This document shows, piece by piece, positions 17,482-28,061 of a stretch of DNA of 64,000 nt (positions within the stretch are counted from its first letter, which is position 1; each line of letters begins with the position of its first letter). A model generated the notes under the pieces. It worked only from the letters and a program-made list of their open reading frames with translations. It was not told the origin of the DNA and ran no database searches. The DNA comes from Bradyrhizobium sp. CCBAU 53340 (GTDB lineage: Bacteria; Pseudomonadota; Alphaproteobacteria; Rhizobiales; Xanthobacteraceae): NCBI RefSeq assembly GCF_015291645.1, contig NZ_CP030055.1, forward strand, positions 4,650,001-4,714,000, in the 5' to 3' direction. The translations under genes were made by a program, and so were the position numbers.

Positions 17482-17625
17482 ATGCAGACGATCATCGCCA
17501 TTCTTTGCGGGGGGCTTTTGGTCGGCTTCATCGTCTTCGCGTTCGTCCAGGGCATGAAGGTCACGCCCAAGAGCTCGGAAAACGGCTCGAACGACGATAA
17601 TAAGCAATTGACCCGCGACCGCTAA
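17482..17625 (+). CDS. Small membrane protein downstream of purF (47 aa)
   Basis: An ATG frame of 47 codons, 16 bases after the purF stop. It has one N-terminal membrane helix (IIAILCGGLLVGFIVFAFV) and a polar tail rich in Asn, Asp and Lys (SSENGSNDDNKQ). The sharp hydrophobic/polar division and the position in the purF unit argue for a real gene. Function unknown. Confidence 0.55.
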   Translation: MQTIIAILCGGLLVGFIVFAFVQGMKVTPKSSENGSNDDNKQLTRDR

Positions 17626-17712
17626 AGCGCGCAGGCAATAATTACGTCATACCAGGCTTGTCCCGGTGACCCATGTCTGTAAAACCCGTCGCAAAGACGT
17701 GGATATACGGAC

Positions 17713-18453
17713 ATGACAAAACCTCTCGCTGACCGCATCGCTCTCGTCACCGGCGCCTCGCGCGGCATCGGCTTTGCCACGGCCCTCGCGCTGGCGAAGG
17801 CCGGCGCGCATATCGTTGCCACCGCGCGCACGCAAGGCGGGCTCGAGGAGCTCGACGACGAGATCCGCAAACTCGGCGGCAGCGCGACGCTGGTACCACT
17901 CAACCTCACCGATTCCGACGGTATCGCGCGTCTCGGCGCCGGCCTGCACGAGCGCTACGGCAAGCTCGACATCCTCGTCGGCAATGCCGGCGTGCTCGGC
18001 CCCTCCTCGCCGATCGGCCATATCGAGCTGAAGACGTTCAACGACGTCATGGCCGTCAACGTCTCCGCGAACTTCCAGCTGATCCGCTGCATGGAGCCGC
18101 TGCTGAGGCAGTCCGACGCGGGGCGCGCCGTGTTCGTCACCTCGGGTGCCGCCAACAAGGCAACCGCCTATGTCAGCCCCTACGCCGCCTCCAAGGCCGC
18201 GCTGGAGACGCTGGCACGCGCCTGGGCGCAGGAGACCGCGAACACGGCCATCCGCGTCAATTTGTTCAACCCCGGCCCGGTCCGCACCCGCATGCGCGCA
18301 ACGCTAATGCCGGGCGAGGATCCTGCGACGCTCGACACGCCCGAGCAGGTCGCCGAATTCATCATTCCGATGTGCGCCCCTGATTGGACCGAGACCGGCA
18401 AGTTCTATGACTACAAGACGCGCAGCCTGATGAGCTTTCGCGCGCCGGCCTGA
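17713..18453 (+). CDS. Short-chain dehydrogenase/reductase
   Basis: A 246-residue Rossmann-fold NAD(P)H oxidoreductase. It has the cofactor loop TGASRGIG (about residues 14-21), the NAG motif in VGNAGVLG, catalytic Ser in VFVTSGAAN and YxxxK in YAASKAALE. The length is typical of classical SDRs. Arg in the TARTQ segment after beta-2 suggests NADP(H), by analogy. The substrate cannot be named; many Bradyrhizobium genomes have this gene next to purF. Confidence 0.9.
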   Translation: MTKPLADRIALVTGASRGIGFATALALAKAGAHIVATARTQGGLEELDDEIRKLGGSATLVPLNLTDSDGIARLGAGLHERYGKLDILVGNAGVLGPSSPIGHIELKTFNDVMAVNVSANFQLIRCMEPLLRQSDAGRAVFVTSGAANKATAYVSPYAASKAALETLARAWAQETANTAIRVNLFNPGPVRTRMRATLMPGEDPATLDTPEQVAEFIIPMCAPDWTETGKFYDYKTRSLMSFRAPA

Positions 18454-18669
18454 TAATTCACGCGCCTCGCCGCGATCCAGACTGCCTCCTCGCGCTGAAA
18501 TAGCGCCTCAACGCATCTTGCCCAAAAGTTAACCGACGGATGACGCTACGACGCAGCATCATCCGGCTTTAGGCGGATTGCCGCCGTCCCTGGGACAGGC
18601 TACGGAATTCGCCGGACCAAGGTTCCGCAAGAGAGCCGTCCGCATATTTGACAATGGAGGAAACCTTTT

Positions 18670-19896
18670 ATGACGATGTTCGCGCGCCGCTCAGCGGCTC
18701 TTCTGGCCTGCGCCGCCGCCTTCGGTTTTGCATCAGCCGCTTCCGCCCAGGACAAGACCGTCACGATCGGCGTGCTCAACGACATGTCGAGCCTTTACGC
18801 CGATATCGGAGGCCCCGGCTCGGTGCTCGCCGTCAACATGGCGGTCGAGGACTCCGGTCTCCGCGCCAAGGGCTGGAAGATCGAGGTCGTCAGCGGCGAC
18901 CACCAGAACAAGCCCGATATCGGCGTCAACATCGCGCGGCAGTGGATCGACACCCAGAAGGTCGACATGATCACCGATACGCCGAACTCCGGCGTGGCGC
19001 TGGCGGTCAGCAACGTCGCCAAGGAAAAGAACATCGTCCTGCTCAACAATGGCGGCGCCAGCGCCGACATCACCGGCAAGGCCTGCAACGCCAACACCAT
19101 CTCCTATACTTACGACACCTACATGCTCGCCACCGGCACCGGCAAGGCGCTGACCAAGGCCGGCGGCGACAGCTGGTTCTTCCTGACCGCCGACTACGCC
19201 TTCGGTGCGGCGCTCGAGCGCGACACCAGTGCGGTCGTGACCGCGAATGGCGGCAAGGTGCTCGGCGGCGTCAAGCATCCGCTCAACACGTCCGACTTCT
19301 CGTCCTTCCTGCTCCAGGCCCAGAACTCCAAGGCGAAGATCGTCGGGCTTGCCAATGCCGGCGGCGACACCACCAACGCGATCAAGCAGGCGGCCGAGTT
19401 CGGCATCGTCGAGGGCGGCCAGAAGCTCGCCGCGCTCCTGCTCTTCATCAACGACGTCCACTCGCTCGGTCTCAAGACCGCGCACGGCCTGACTTTCACC
19501 GAATCCTTCTACTGGGACCTGAACGACAACACCCGTGCCTGGTCGAAGCGTTTCCAGGAAAAGGCGGCCAACAAGGCGATGCCCTCGATGACGCAGGCTG
19601 GCAACTATGCCGGCGTGATCCATTACCTCAAGGCACTCGAGGCGCTCGGCGGCAATCCGCATGACGGCGCAAAGGTCGTCGCCAAGATGAAGGAAATCCC
19701 GACTGACGATCCGCTGTTCGGCAAGGGCCCGCTGCGCGAGGACGGCCGCCGCATCATCCCGGCCTATCTGTTCGAGGTGAAGAAGCCGGAGGAGTCGAAG
19801 GGGCCCTGGGACTATTACAAGCTGGTTGCGAACATCCCGGCGGAAGAAGCCGCCAGGCCGCTCAAGGACAGCGAGTGCCCGCTGGTGAAGAAGTAA
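18670..19896 (+). CDS. Orphan branched-chain amino-acid-type ABC substrate-binding protein
   Basis: A 408-residue periplasmic binding protein (Peripla_BP_6, LivK-like) with a signal peptide ending in ASAAASAQ. It has a good Shine-Dalgarno (ggagga, 18655-18660). It is a close paralogue of the binding protein at 31865-33085: long runs are identical, for example WFFLTADYAFGAALERDT and GLANAGGDTTN. No permease or ATPase gene is nearby, so it probably feeds a liv-type permease encoded elsewhere, possibly that at 29.9-34.7 kb. In Bradyrhizobium such proteins have varied ligands (amino acids, amides, aromatics). Confidence 0.9.
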   Translation: MTMFARRSAALLACAAAFGFASAASAQDKTVTIGVLNDMSSLYADIGGPGSVLAVNMAVEDSGLRAKGWKIEVVSGDHQNKPDIGVNIARQWIDTQKVDMITDTPNSGVALAVSNVAKEKNIVLLNNGGASADITGKACNANTISYTYDTYMLATGTGKALTKAGGDSWFFLTADYAFGAALERDTSAVVTANGGKVLGGVKHPLNTSDFSSFLLQAQNSKAKIVGLANAGGDTTNAIKQAAEFGIVEGGQKLAALLLFINDVHSLGLKTAHGLTFTESFYWDLNDNTRAWSKRFQEKAANKAMPSMTQAGNYAGVIHYLKALEALGGNPHDGAKVVAKMKEIPTDDPLFGKGPLREDGRRIIPAYLFEVKKPEESKGPWDYYKLVANIPAEEAARPLKDSECPLVKK

Positions 19897-19911
19897 CCCA
19901 GTCAGCGCTGC

Positions 19912-20033
19912 CGTAGGGTGGGCAATGGCGCGAAAGCGCCGTGCCCACCGCTCTCTGCAACAAACAGACGGTGGGCACGCTTCCGCCTTCGCTCTTCGAG
20001 CTTCGGCGGACAAGTCGCTTTGCCCACCCTACG
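19912..20033. repeat. Intergenic element with inverted gtagggtgggcaa ends
   Basis: The 122-base element begins cgtagggtgggcaa and ends ttgcccaccctacg style (tttgcccaccctacg), with inner opposing copies of gtgcccaccg and cggtgggcac. It fills the space between the binding-protein gene and convergent der. I recall the cgtagggtgggcaa repeat as common in Bradyrhizobium. Confidence 0.75.
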
Positions 20034-20044
20034 AAGCTATCTAC

Positions 20045-21427
20045 TCACGACGGCCGCTTGCGCTTGTGGGCGAAGGGGTTGGCCTTCTCTCGCAGGGTAA
20101 TGCGCACCGGTGTGCCCGGCAGCTCGAAGGTCTCGCGCATCGAATTGGTCAGGTAACGCAGGTACGACTGCGGCACCGCATCGGCGCGCGAGCAGAACAG
20201 CACGAAGCTCGGCGGCCGCGCCTTGGTCTGGGTGATGTAGTTCAGCTTCAGCCTGCGGCCGGACACCGCGGGTGGCGGATTGGCTTGGATCGCCTGCTCA
20301 AACCAGCGATTGAGCGCGGAGGTCGGCACGCGCCTGTTCCAGATTGCGTAGGCGTCCTGGATCGCCTGCATCAGGCGATCGATGCCCTCGCCCATCAGGC
20401 CGGAGACGGCGACGATGGGCACGCCCTTGAGCTGCGGCAGCCAATGGTCGGCGTCGCGGCGCAGACCCGAGATCGCGCCGCCGCCCTTGGTCTCCATCAG
20501 GTCCCATTTGTTGACGGCAAGTACGACCGCCCGGCCCTCGCGCTCGATCAGGTCGGCGATGCGCAGATCCTGCTCCTCGAAGCGGTTCTGCGTATCCATC
20601 ATCAGCACGACGACTTCGGCAAAGCGCACCGCGCGCAGCGCATCCGCCACCGAGAGCTTCTCCAGCTTCTCCTCGATGCGCGAGCGCCGGCGCAGGCCTG
20701 CGGTGTCGAACACGCGGAAATCGCGGCCCTTCCAGTTGATTTCGACCGCGATGGAATCGCGCGTGGTGCCGGCCTCGGGGCTCGTCAGCAGGCGTTCCTC
20801 GCCGAGCAGATGGTTGATCAAGGTCGACTTGCCGGCATTGGGACGGCCGACGATCGCAACCCGGATCGGTCGCGTTGCGGCCTCCTCCTCGGACAGCGGC
20901 GCGTCGTCCTCGGCCTCATCCTCCTCGACCGGCTCCGGCATCAGCCTGGCGAGCGCATCGTAAAGCTCGCCCATGCCCTCGCCATGCTCGGCGGAGATCT
21001 GGATGGGATCGCCGAGGCCGAGCGCAAAGGATTCCATCGCGCCGGCGTCGCCATGCTTGCCCTCGCTCTTGTTGGCAACCAGCAGCACCGGCTTGTTGGC
21101 GCGGCGGGCGAAATCGGCAAAGGCGCGATCGGTCGGCGTGAGACCGACACGGGCATCGATCACGAAGAACAGCGCATCGGCCTGCGCGATCGCGGCCTCG
21201 GTCTGCTCCTGCATGCGCGCGGTCAGCGAGCCCTTGGCGCCTTCGTCGAGGCCGGCGGTATCGATGATGGTGAATTGGAGATCGCCGAGCCTGGCCTCGC
21301 CCTCGCGGCGGTCGCGGGTGACGCCCGGCAGATCATCGACGAGCGCAAGCTTCTGTCCGACCAGGCGGTTGAACAGCGTCGACTTGCCGACATTGGGCCG
21401 GCCGATGATGGCGATCGTAAAGGACAT
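20045..21427 (-). CDS. der: Ribosome-associated GTPase Der (EngA)
   Basis: A 460-residue GTPase with two tandem G domains, essential for 50S assembly. G1 motifs GRPNVGKST (residues 9-17) and GRPNAGKST in the second domain, G3 DTAGL in each ([20 protein letters not shown]), G4 NKSE and NKWD, and a KH-like C-terminus ending in Lys/Arg-rich [11 protein letters not shown]. An acidic linker ([11 protein letters not shown]) joins the domains. It is the last gene of a minus-strand cluster with the YfgM-like protein and a lipoprotein, the position it has in E. coli after yfgM-bamB. Confidence 0.96.
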   Translation of the reverse strand: MSFTIAIIGRPNVGKSTLFNRLVGQKLALVDDLPGVTRDRREGEARLGDLQFTIIDTAGLDEGAKGSLTARMQEQTEAAIAQADALFFVIDARVGLTPTDRAFADFARRANKPVLLVANKSEGKHGDAGAMESFALGLGDPIQISAEHGEGMGELYDALARLMPEPVEEDEAEDDAPLSEEEAATRPIRVAIVGRPNAGKSTLINHLLGEERLLTSPEAGTTRDSIAVEINWKGRDFRVFDTAGLRRRSRIEEKLEKLSVADALRAVRFAEVVVLMMDTQNRFEEQDLRIADLIEREGRAVVLAVNKWDLMETKGGGAISGLRRDADHWLPQLKGVPIVAVSGLMGEGIDRLMQAIQDAYAIWNRRVPTSALNRWFEQAIQANPPPAVSGRRLKLNYITQTKARPPSFVLFCSRADAVPQSYLRYLTNSMRETFELPGTPVRITLREKANPFAHKRKRPS

Positions 21428-21478
21428 CGGTCATTCGTGCGCCGCGGAGGCTGCGCCTGTCAATTCAGTGAAAAAATG

Positions 21479-22042
21479 TCAGCGTGAGAAACCGCCGCTC
21501 GGCAGCGGCGCCGGGAAAGCGCCCTGCGTCTGCTGTTGCGGGGTGGCTTGCGCCGGTGGTGCCGGCTGCTGGGCGGGTTGCTGGTCTGGCGGCGGTGCTG
21601 TGGTGCGCTTGCGGACGATCTTGTGCTTGGGCGGCGGAGCAGCCGGCGCTGGCGCCGCCTCAGGCTGGACCTCGCCATCGACCTCGCCGGCCGGCGCTTC
21701 GGCCGGAGCGGCCGCGGTGGGCGCCGGTTGCCTGGACTTCTTGCCCTTGGCGGACTTCGATGGCTTTGCCGGTTCGGCGGGCGGCGGCTCAGCCGGGAGT
21801 GCCGCAACGGCAGGCGCGTTCGGATCCGGTTGCTGCTGCGCGCCCTTATACATCTCCTTGGGCACGCCCTGCTCCAGACCCGGTACGCCCTCGGGGAACA
21901 CCGGCTTGCGCTCGCCCGGCAGCTTCTTCTTGGTGTCGAGCCAGTCGAGCATATCGCTCGGATCGAAGCTGGAGCAACCGCCCAGGACGCCCGTGAAGGC
22001 GATCAGGACGGCAGCTGCGATCAAACGTGGCGTGCGGCGCAT
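21479..22042 (-). CDS. Pro/Ala-rich lipoprotein between YfgM-like and Der genes
   Basis: A 187-residue protein with a lipoprotein signal peptide: hydrophobic VLIAFTGVLGGC with the lipid-carrying Cys at residue 23. A short ordered part follows (DMLDWLDTKKKLPGERKPVF then PEGVPGLEQGVPKEMYKG), then a long low-complexity Pro/Ala/Gln/Lys-rich region. It lies where E. coli has bamB (yfgM-bamB-der) but lacks the length and repeats of the BamB beta-propeller. I would call it an uncharacterised envelope lipoprotein. Confidence 0.75.
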   Translation of the reverse strand: MRRTPRLIAAAVLIAFTGVLGGCSSFDPSDMLDWLDTKKKLPGERKPVFPEGVPGLEQGVPKEMYKGAQQQPDPNAPAVAALPAEPPPAEPAKPSKSAKGKKSRQPAPTAAAPAEAPAGEVDGEVQPEAAPAPAAPPPKHKIVRKRTTAPPPDQQPAQQPAPPAQATPQQQTQGAFPAPLPSGGFSR

Positions 22043-22085
22043 ATCAGTATCTCGTCTAAGCTTTCGGGACCGTCAGCTCGCAAGC

Positions 22086-22739
22086 TCAGCTTTTGGCGAC
22101 GGGCGGCAGCAGGGCCTGGAGCGCCTCGGCGCGCGAGCGCAGGCCGGGCGGCGTTTCGCCGTCCTCGGCGATTGCGTCGAGCCATTTGCGCGCCGAAGTC
22201 ATGTCGTTGTTGCGCCAGGCCGACAGCGCCAGCAACTCGCGAGCGCTGTGGCGGAAGGTCGATTTGGGTTCGGCGGACGTCTCCAGACGCTGCTGGATGT
22301 CGGCGTAGCTCGCGCTGTCCACCAGCAGGCTGGCCGCGCGAATCTTCGCCAGATCCTGCCACTCGCTGCCGATGCTGCGGTCGGCGGCGATGTCGTCGTA
22401 CATCTTGGCCGCAGCCTTGGGATCGCGGGCCGACGCCTCCGCCGCGGCGCGGAGCCGCGACAGGGTACGATAGCCAGAGGGAGCCTTGGCAGCGAGATCG
22501 GCGAAGGCCGTCTCGGCCTCGGCATGCTTGCCCTGCTCCGACAGCTCGGCGGCCTTCTCGAAGGTCGCGCCGGCCTCGGCGGCCTTCTTGGCCTCCAGGT
22601 ACTGATAGCCGCGCCAGCCGCCCACGGCGGCCACGATCAGCACCATCAGGGCGATAAAGTAGAGCGAATATTTGTCCCACAGCTTCTTGAGCTGCTCGCG
22701 ACGTACTTCCTCGTCGACTTCGTCAAATAATTCAGACAC
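22086..22739 (-). CDS. YfgM-like tetratricopeptide membrane protein
   Basis: A 217-residue protein: cytoplasmic N-terminus (MSELFDEVDEEVRREQLKKL), one membrane helix (LYFIALMVLIVAAVGGW, about 27-43) and an extracytoplasmic helical-repeat domain (TPR_21-like) of alternating Ala-rich helices. E. coli YfgM has this plan and works with the SecYEG chaperone PpiD. Synteny with der supports the assignment. The start codon is GTG at 22739. No upstream gene is close; 169 bases separate it from the acyl-CoA synthetase. Confidence 0.85.
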   Translation of the reverse strand: MSELFDEVDEEVRREQLKKLWDKYSLYFIALMVLIVAAVGGWRGYQYLEAKKAAEAGATFEKAAELSEQGKHAEAETAFADLAAKAPSGYRTLSRLRAAAEASARDPKAAAKMYDDIAADRSIGSEWQDLAKIRAASLLVDSASYADIQQRLETSAEPKSTFRHSARELLALSAWRNNDMTSARKWLDAIAEDGETPPGLRSRAEALQALLPPVAKS

Positions 22740-22908
22740 TTAAGCTAATCCCATGCCCGGCCGGGAGCGCGCGCCAGATCGCGCGCGTCTAAGGCCCGTC
22801 CCCACGTCGCGGCGGCGATACCCTATCGATATGGCGGTGGCAAGGCAAAGCAAGCCCGATCAAGGCGTTAACGCGCGATCCGGGATAGTCCGGGGCTGCG
22901 GGAGGTCC

Positions 22909-24495
22909 CTACCAGAGCTCCCGCAACTGTCGCTTCAGCACCTTACCATTGGCGTTGCGCGGCAGGGGATCGGCGGTGATCACCATTGTCTCCGGCACCT
23001 TGTAGTCGGACAGCCGTTCGGCACACCAGGCCCGTAAGTCGTCGCTGCCGACCTGTGTCCGCGTGACCACGACCGCGTGGACGCGCTCGCCCAGCACCGG
23101 GCACGGCTTTGCGATGATCGCGCTCTCGACCACGGCGGGATGGCCGGCCAGCACCGATTCGACCTCGGCCGAATAGATCTTGAGGCCGCCGCGATTGATC
23201 ATGTCCTTCTGCCGGTCGAACACGCGGACGAACCCGTCGGCATCGACCGAGCCCAGATCGCCCGAATGCCAGAAGCCGGCGGTAAAGCTCTCGGCCGTGG
23301 CCTTCGGGTTGTTCCAGTAGCCCTTGATGACGGAGGCGCTTCTAATCCAGAGCTCGCCGATCCCGCCGGGCGGCAGTTCGCGGCCATCCGCCCCCATCGC
23401 GATGATCCGCGCACCCGGACACGGCAGGCCGACACTATCGATATGGCTCGCCGTCAGTTCGCCCGGCATGATGGTGGACGGCGACGTCGTTTCGGTCGCG
23501 CCGTAGCAGTTCGCAAGCTTCAGGCCCGGAATCGTCGCCTTCAGCTTCTCGATGGTTGCGACCGGCATCGGCGCGCCACCGAAGCCGCCGATGCGCCAGC
23601 TCGAGAGATCGTAGCTGTCGAAATCGGGCTGCAGCAGACAGAGATTGTACATCGCCGGCACCATCACCGTGTAGGTGACGCGCTCGCGCGCGGCGAGCTT
23701 GAGGTAATCGGCAGCCCTGAACTCCGGCATGATGATCAGCGCGCCGCCGCAGCGGATCATCGTCGTGATGTTGGCCACGACGCCGGTGACGTGGCCGAGC
23801 GGGACGGCTGCGATCGAGCGGTCGGCTTGCGTCAATTGCAGGCAGGCCACGAACACCATCGAGGAATGCACGATGTTGCAATGGGCCAGCATCGCGCCCT
23901 TCGGCTTGCCCGTGGTGCCCGACGTATAGAGGATCATCGCGGTGTCCTCCTCACCGACGTCGATCGGCGTTGGGGCCGGCGCGTTGTCCGCCAGCACGGA
24001 GAAGCGCGAAAGCTTCATGTCATCATCGACGGCAATACGGTGCATCACGTCGGGAACATCGCGCGCATCCGGCAGCCGTCCAGCGAGCGCCGCCTCGTGG
24101 ATCAGGATCTTGGCGCCGCAATCGGCGAGCACATAGGCGATCTCCGGCTTCTGCTGACGCGTGCTGAGCAACACCGTAACCAGCCCCTCATGCGCGGCGG
24201 CGAACAGCAGCAGTGGAAATTCGATGCGGTTGCCGAGCAGGATCGCGACACGGTCGCCGCGTTGCAGGCCGAGCTTGCGAAAACCCGATGCAATCCGCGC
24301 CGCCAGCTCCACCGTTTGCCACCAGCTCAGCCGGACATTGCCGCAGACGAGCGCTTCGCCGTCGACATTGCGCGCGGCGGCCTCCGCGATCATTGCCCAC
24401 AAGCTCGAAGGCCGATCGACGAAGGCCGGCACCACCCGGTCACCAAAGCGCGCCTCGAACCGCATCGGCGGGATCTGAGATTGCGACCAATCCAT
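22909..24495 (-). CDS. AMP-forming acyl-CoA synthetase
   Basis: A 528-residue adenylate-forming ligase (ANL superfamily) that activates a carboxylic acid with ATP and joins it to CoA. Core motifs are intact: P-loop-like ILYTSGTTGKPKGAML, NCYGATETTSP (A5), GELWIRSASVIKGYW, WHSGDLGSVDADGFVRVFDR (A7-A8) and catalytic lysine in NANGKVLKRQLR (A10). The short N-terminus and overall build resemble medium-chain or aromatic acyl-CoA ligases; the substrate cannot be decided. It appears monocistronic. Confidence 0.9.
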   Translation of the reverse strand: MDWSQSQIPPMRFEARFGDRVVPAFVDRPSSLWAMIAEAAARNVDGEALVCGNVRLSWWQTVELAARIASGFRKLGLQRGDRVAILLGNRIEFPLLLFAAAHEGLVTVLLSTRQQKPEIAYVLADCGAKILIHEAALAGRLPDARDVPDVMHRIAVDDDMKLSRFSVLADNAPAPTPIDVGEEDTAMILYTSGTTGKPKGAMLAHCNIVHSSMVFVACLQLTQADRSIAAVPLGHVTGVVANITTMIRCGGALIIMPEFRAADYLKLAARERVTYTVMVPAMYNLCLLQPDFDSYDLSSWRIGGFGGAPMPVATIEKLKATIPGLKLANCYGATETTSPSTIMPGELTASHIDSVGLPCPGARIIAMGADGRELPPGGIGELWIRSASVIKGYWNNPKATAESFTAGFWHSGDLGSVDADGFVRVFDRQKDMINRGGLKIYSAEVESVLAGHPAVVESAIIAKPCPVLGERVHAVVVTRTQVGSDDLRAWCAERLSDYKVPETMVITADPLPRNANGKVLKRQLRELW

Positions 24496-24568
24496 CGGAG
24501 GATCCTCGTCTTGTTGCTTTTGTCACCTTCCCCGCATGGGCAGGGAAGTGAAGTCTTGCGCCGATCGG

Positions 24569-25153
24569 CTAGCCACCCATGACGGGAACGCCGATCACGA
24601 CAGGATGGAACGCAAACGCCAGCGCCAGATAGGCGACGATACCGACCGCGACCGCGATCAGATCGTTGGTGATGCCGCCCACCGGAATCGGCGGGCCACC
24701 GGCATCGGTGCGATGCTTCAGCGAAATGCGGTCGTAGACGCCCCAGCCCAGGAACGAGCCGAACAGGATGATGGAGCCGAGATCGCCGTTGGCGAGCAGA
24801 TGTGCAGCCGCCCACAGTTTGACGCCGGCGAGCATCGGATGCTTCAGCGTCGCATAGATGCGCCCGCGCACATAGGACGCGACCACCAGGATCACCGCAG
24901 GCAACATCAGCGCAACCGTGATGTGCTTCATCGCCTTCGGCGGATACCAGACATCGATCCAGCCGGAGCTGCGATAATGGCCAAAGCCCCAGACGATCAG
25001 CGCCAGTCCCGCAAGCGAGACGACAGAATAGAGGATCTTGTAGGTCCCCTCGCCCAGCCGCGCGATCGCCTGCGCGCGTGCGTCACGTTTCGTGGTGAAA
25101 ACATGGGCGGCGAAAAACAGCACCAGCCCCAGGATCATAACCAATAGACCCAC
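24569..25153 (-). CDS. NnrU-family membrane protein
   Basis: A 194-residue membrane protein with about five or six helices. It has the NnrU family pattern: FFAAHVFTTKRDARAQAIARLGEG near the start, WYPPKAMKHITVALML, and HPMLAGVKLWAAAHLLANGD, which is nearly invariant in NnrU. NnrU was named from denitrification clusters in Rhodobacter but is widespread outside them; no nir, nor or nos gene is nearby here, so a direct denitrification role is not implied. Confidence 0.88.
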   Translation of the reverse strand: MGLLVMILGLVLFFAAHVFTTKRDARAQAIARLGEGTYKILYSVVSLAGLALIVWGFGHYRSSGWIDVWYPPKAMKHITVALMLPAVILVVASYVRGRIYATLKHPMLAGVKLWAAAHLLANGDLGSIILFGSFLGWGVYDRISLKHRTDAGGPPIPVGGITNDLIAVAVGIVAYLALAFAFHPVVIGVPVMGG

Positions 25154-25248
25154 GACATTCTCCCCTTAACCCAGCGCCCCACCTCTGAGGTATCATCGAT
25201 TGGCCGCAGCTCGCAACTCTCGTTCCTCATGGTGAGGAGTCTGCGGAG

Positions 25249-25881
25249 CTAGTTCTTGAGTTCGCGATTGTCGACGTAGCGGATCGCGATTGGGCGTCCG
25301 GCCAAAGCGCCGCCGAGCCCGTTGGTGAACTTCAGCGGCAAGCAAGCGTTCAGCGATGAATTGATGGCGTTGAGATAGGTCGTCCTTGTGTCGGCCGGGA
25401 CACCCGCGGTCGCAAAGGTCAGCCGCGGCGGACCGATCAGGCCGCCGGTTCTATTGAAGCTGAAGCGGACGGCCATCTGCATGCCTGCGCGCGCGTTGTC
25501 CGAGGGCGGTGACCAGCAGGTACGCAGCTCAGCGAAGAGATCGCCGATCGTATCGAGATCGTGATCCGGCTTTTGATACTTGGCCCGATCAGCCTCCGCC
25601 GGCACGCTCTCGATCGTGAGCTGGAGATTCTGGCCATAGGGATAGTCCATCTCGGGAATGCAGGGGCCGGGCTCGAGCGGACTGCAATAGGACGGCGTGC
25701 AGGGCGGGCCGTCGAGAACGCTGCACGGCTCATGCGCAAACGGGATCGGATTGATCTGGCGACGTTGCGCGTCGGCGACGGTCGATATCGCCAACAGCGT
25801 GAAAACGAGGATGCCGCGCCACATGCTTTGAGCTCGCGATGTTACGTCGGTGAAACGTGGCATCCTCGATGAACGCGTCAA
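25249..25881 (-). CDS. Secreted TonB/TolA-C-terminal-like protein
   Basis: A 210-residue protein with a signal peptide (GILVFTLLAISTVADAQ). The first part of the mature protein has a Cys/Pro-rich segment (EPCSVLDGPPCTPSYCSP). The C-terminal 110 residues (GDLFAELRTCWSPP, VRFSFNRTGGLIGPPRL, ALAGRPIAIRYVDNR) resemble the TonB/TolA C-terminal fold seen in many rhizobial envelope proteins. Start at residue 1 or at Met7. Function unknown; probably periplasmic. Confidence 0.7.
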   Translation of the reverse strand: MTRSSRMPRFTDVTSRAQSMWRGILVFTLLAISTVADAQRRQINPIPFAHEPCSVLDGPPCTPSYCSPLEPGPCIPEMDYPYGQNLQLTIESVPAEADRAKYQKPDHDLDTIGDLFAELRTCWSPPSDNARAGMQMAVRFSFNRTGGLIGPPRLTFATAGVPADTRTTYLNAINSSLNACLPLKFTNGLGGALAGRPIAIRYVDNRELKN

Positions 25882-25950
25882 CCCCGCGGCCGTTCACATG
25901 CTCGCGTTCAGGCACGGTGGGGCTGCAGAGCCGAGGACGCGGCCGCCGCC

Positions 25951-27573
<1,623 letters not shown>

Positions 27574-27675
27574 GGCGGGAGCGTTTGGCAGGGAAAATGA
27601 GAGGGATCAAGCCTCATTTGGTGATTGCGCAGCCCTTCGGCCAGCCCCATATCGGCCCTGGCCAACCGGCCTTGG

Positions 27676-27728
27676 GGGGAGGACGACCTCCCTGCTCATC
27701 AGCATCTGCCTCGCGGGGACGGCCCTGC
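27676..27728 (+). ncRNA. Guanidine-II (mini-ykkC) riboswitch candidate
   Basis: Two GC-rich hairpins with ACGR tetraloops lie in the leader of the SMR exporter gene. Hairpin 1: gggagg-ACGA-cctccc (27677-27692). Hairpin 2: gcgggg-ACGG-ccctgc (27713-27728). They are 20 bases apart, and the second ends 7 bases before the tGGAGG Shine-Dalgarno (27736-27740). This is the defining pattern of mini-ykkC, which binds free guanidinium through the two loops. cctcc of hairpin 1 can pair with the ggagg Shine-Dalgarno, giving an OFF state without ligand. Confidence 0.88.
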
Positions 27729-27746
27729 CTTGAATGGAGGGTCGTC

Positions 27747-28061
27747 ATGGCCTGGAGCATCCTGTTCGTCGCCGGTCTGCTCGAGATCACCTGGGCGATC
27801 GGCCTGAAATACACCGAGGGCTTTACCCGGCTGGTTCCGTCCGTGATCACGCTCGCGGCCATGGCCGGCAGCGTGATCCTGCTCGGCATCGCCCTCAAGT
27901 CCCTGCCCGTCGGAACCGCCTATGCGGTCTGGACCGGCATCGGCGCGGTCGGCACGGCGACGCTCGGCATCGCCCTGTTCGGCGAGCCAGCCACCGCGCT
28001 TCGCCTCGCCAGCATCGGGCTGATCGTGGCCGGCATCGCCGGGCTGAAGCTCGTTACTTGA
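27747..28061 (+). CDS. gdx: SMR-family guanidinium exporter (Gdx/SugE type)
   Basis: A 104-residue, four-helix small multidrug resistance protein. The essential Glu lies in [20 protein letters not shown] (E13), which is the Gdx/SugE signature, not that of Emr[20 protein letters not shown] in helix 3 is also of Gdx type. These dual-topology antiporters expel guanidinium in exchange for protons. The start at 27747 follows a GGAGG site. The upstream riboswitch candidate independently supports guanidinium as the substrate. It overlaps the 3' end of convergent pit by 8 bases. Confidence 0.92.
   Translation: MAWSILFVAGLLEITWAIGLKYTEGFTRLVPSVITLAAMAGSVILLGIALKSLPVGTAYAVWTGIGAVGTATLGIALFGEPATALRLASIGLIVAGIAGLKLVT

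Noticed and set aside
16008-17570. A 520-codon minus-strand open frame
   Set aside because: Antisense to purF, whose catalytic motifs are complete; composition is that of a reverse-strand shadow.
19925-21487. A 520-codon plus-strand open frame
   Set aside because: Antisense to der and starting inside a palindromic repeat.
24569-25153. Denitrification gene cluster around NnrU
   Set aside because: No nir, nor, nos or nnrS gene is in the neighbourhood; NnrU homologues are widespread outside denitrifiers.
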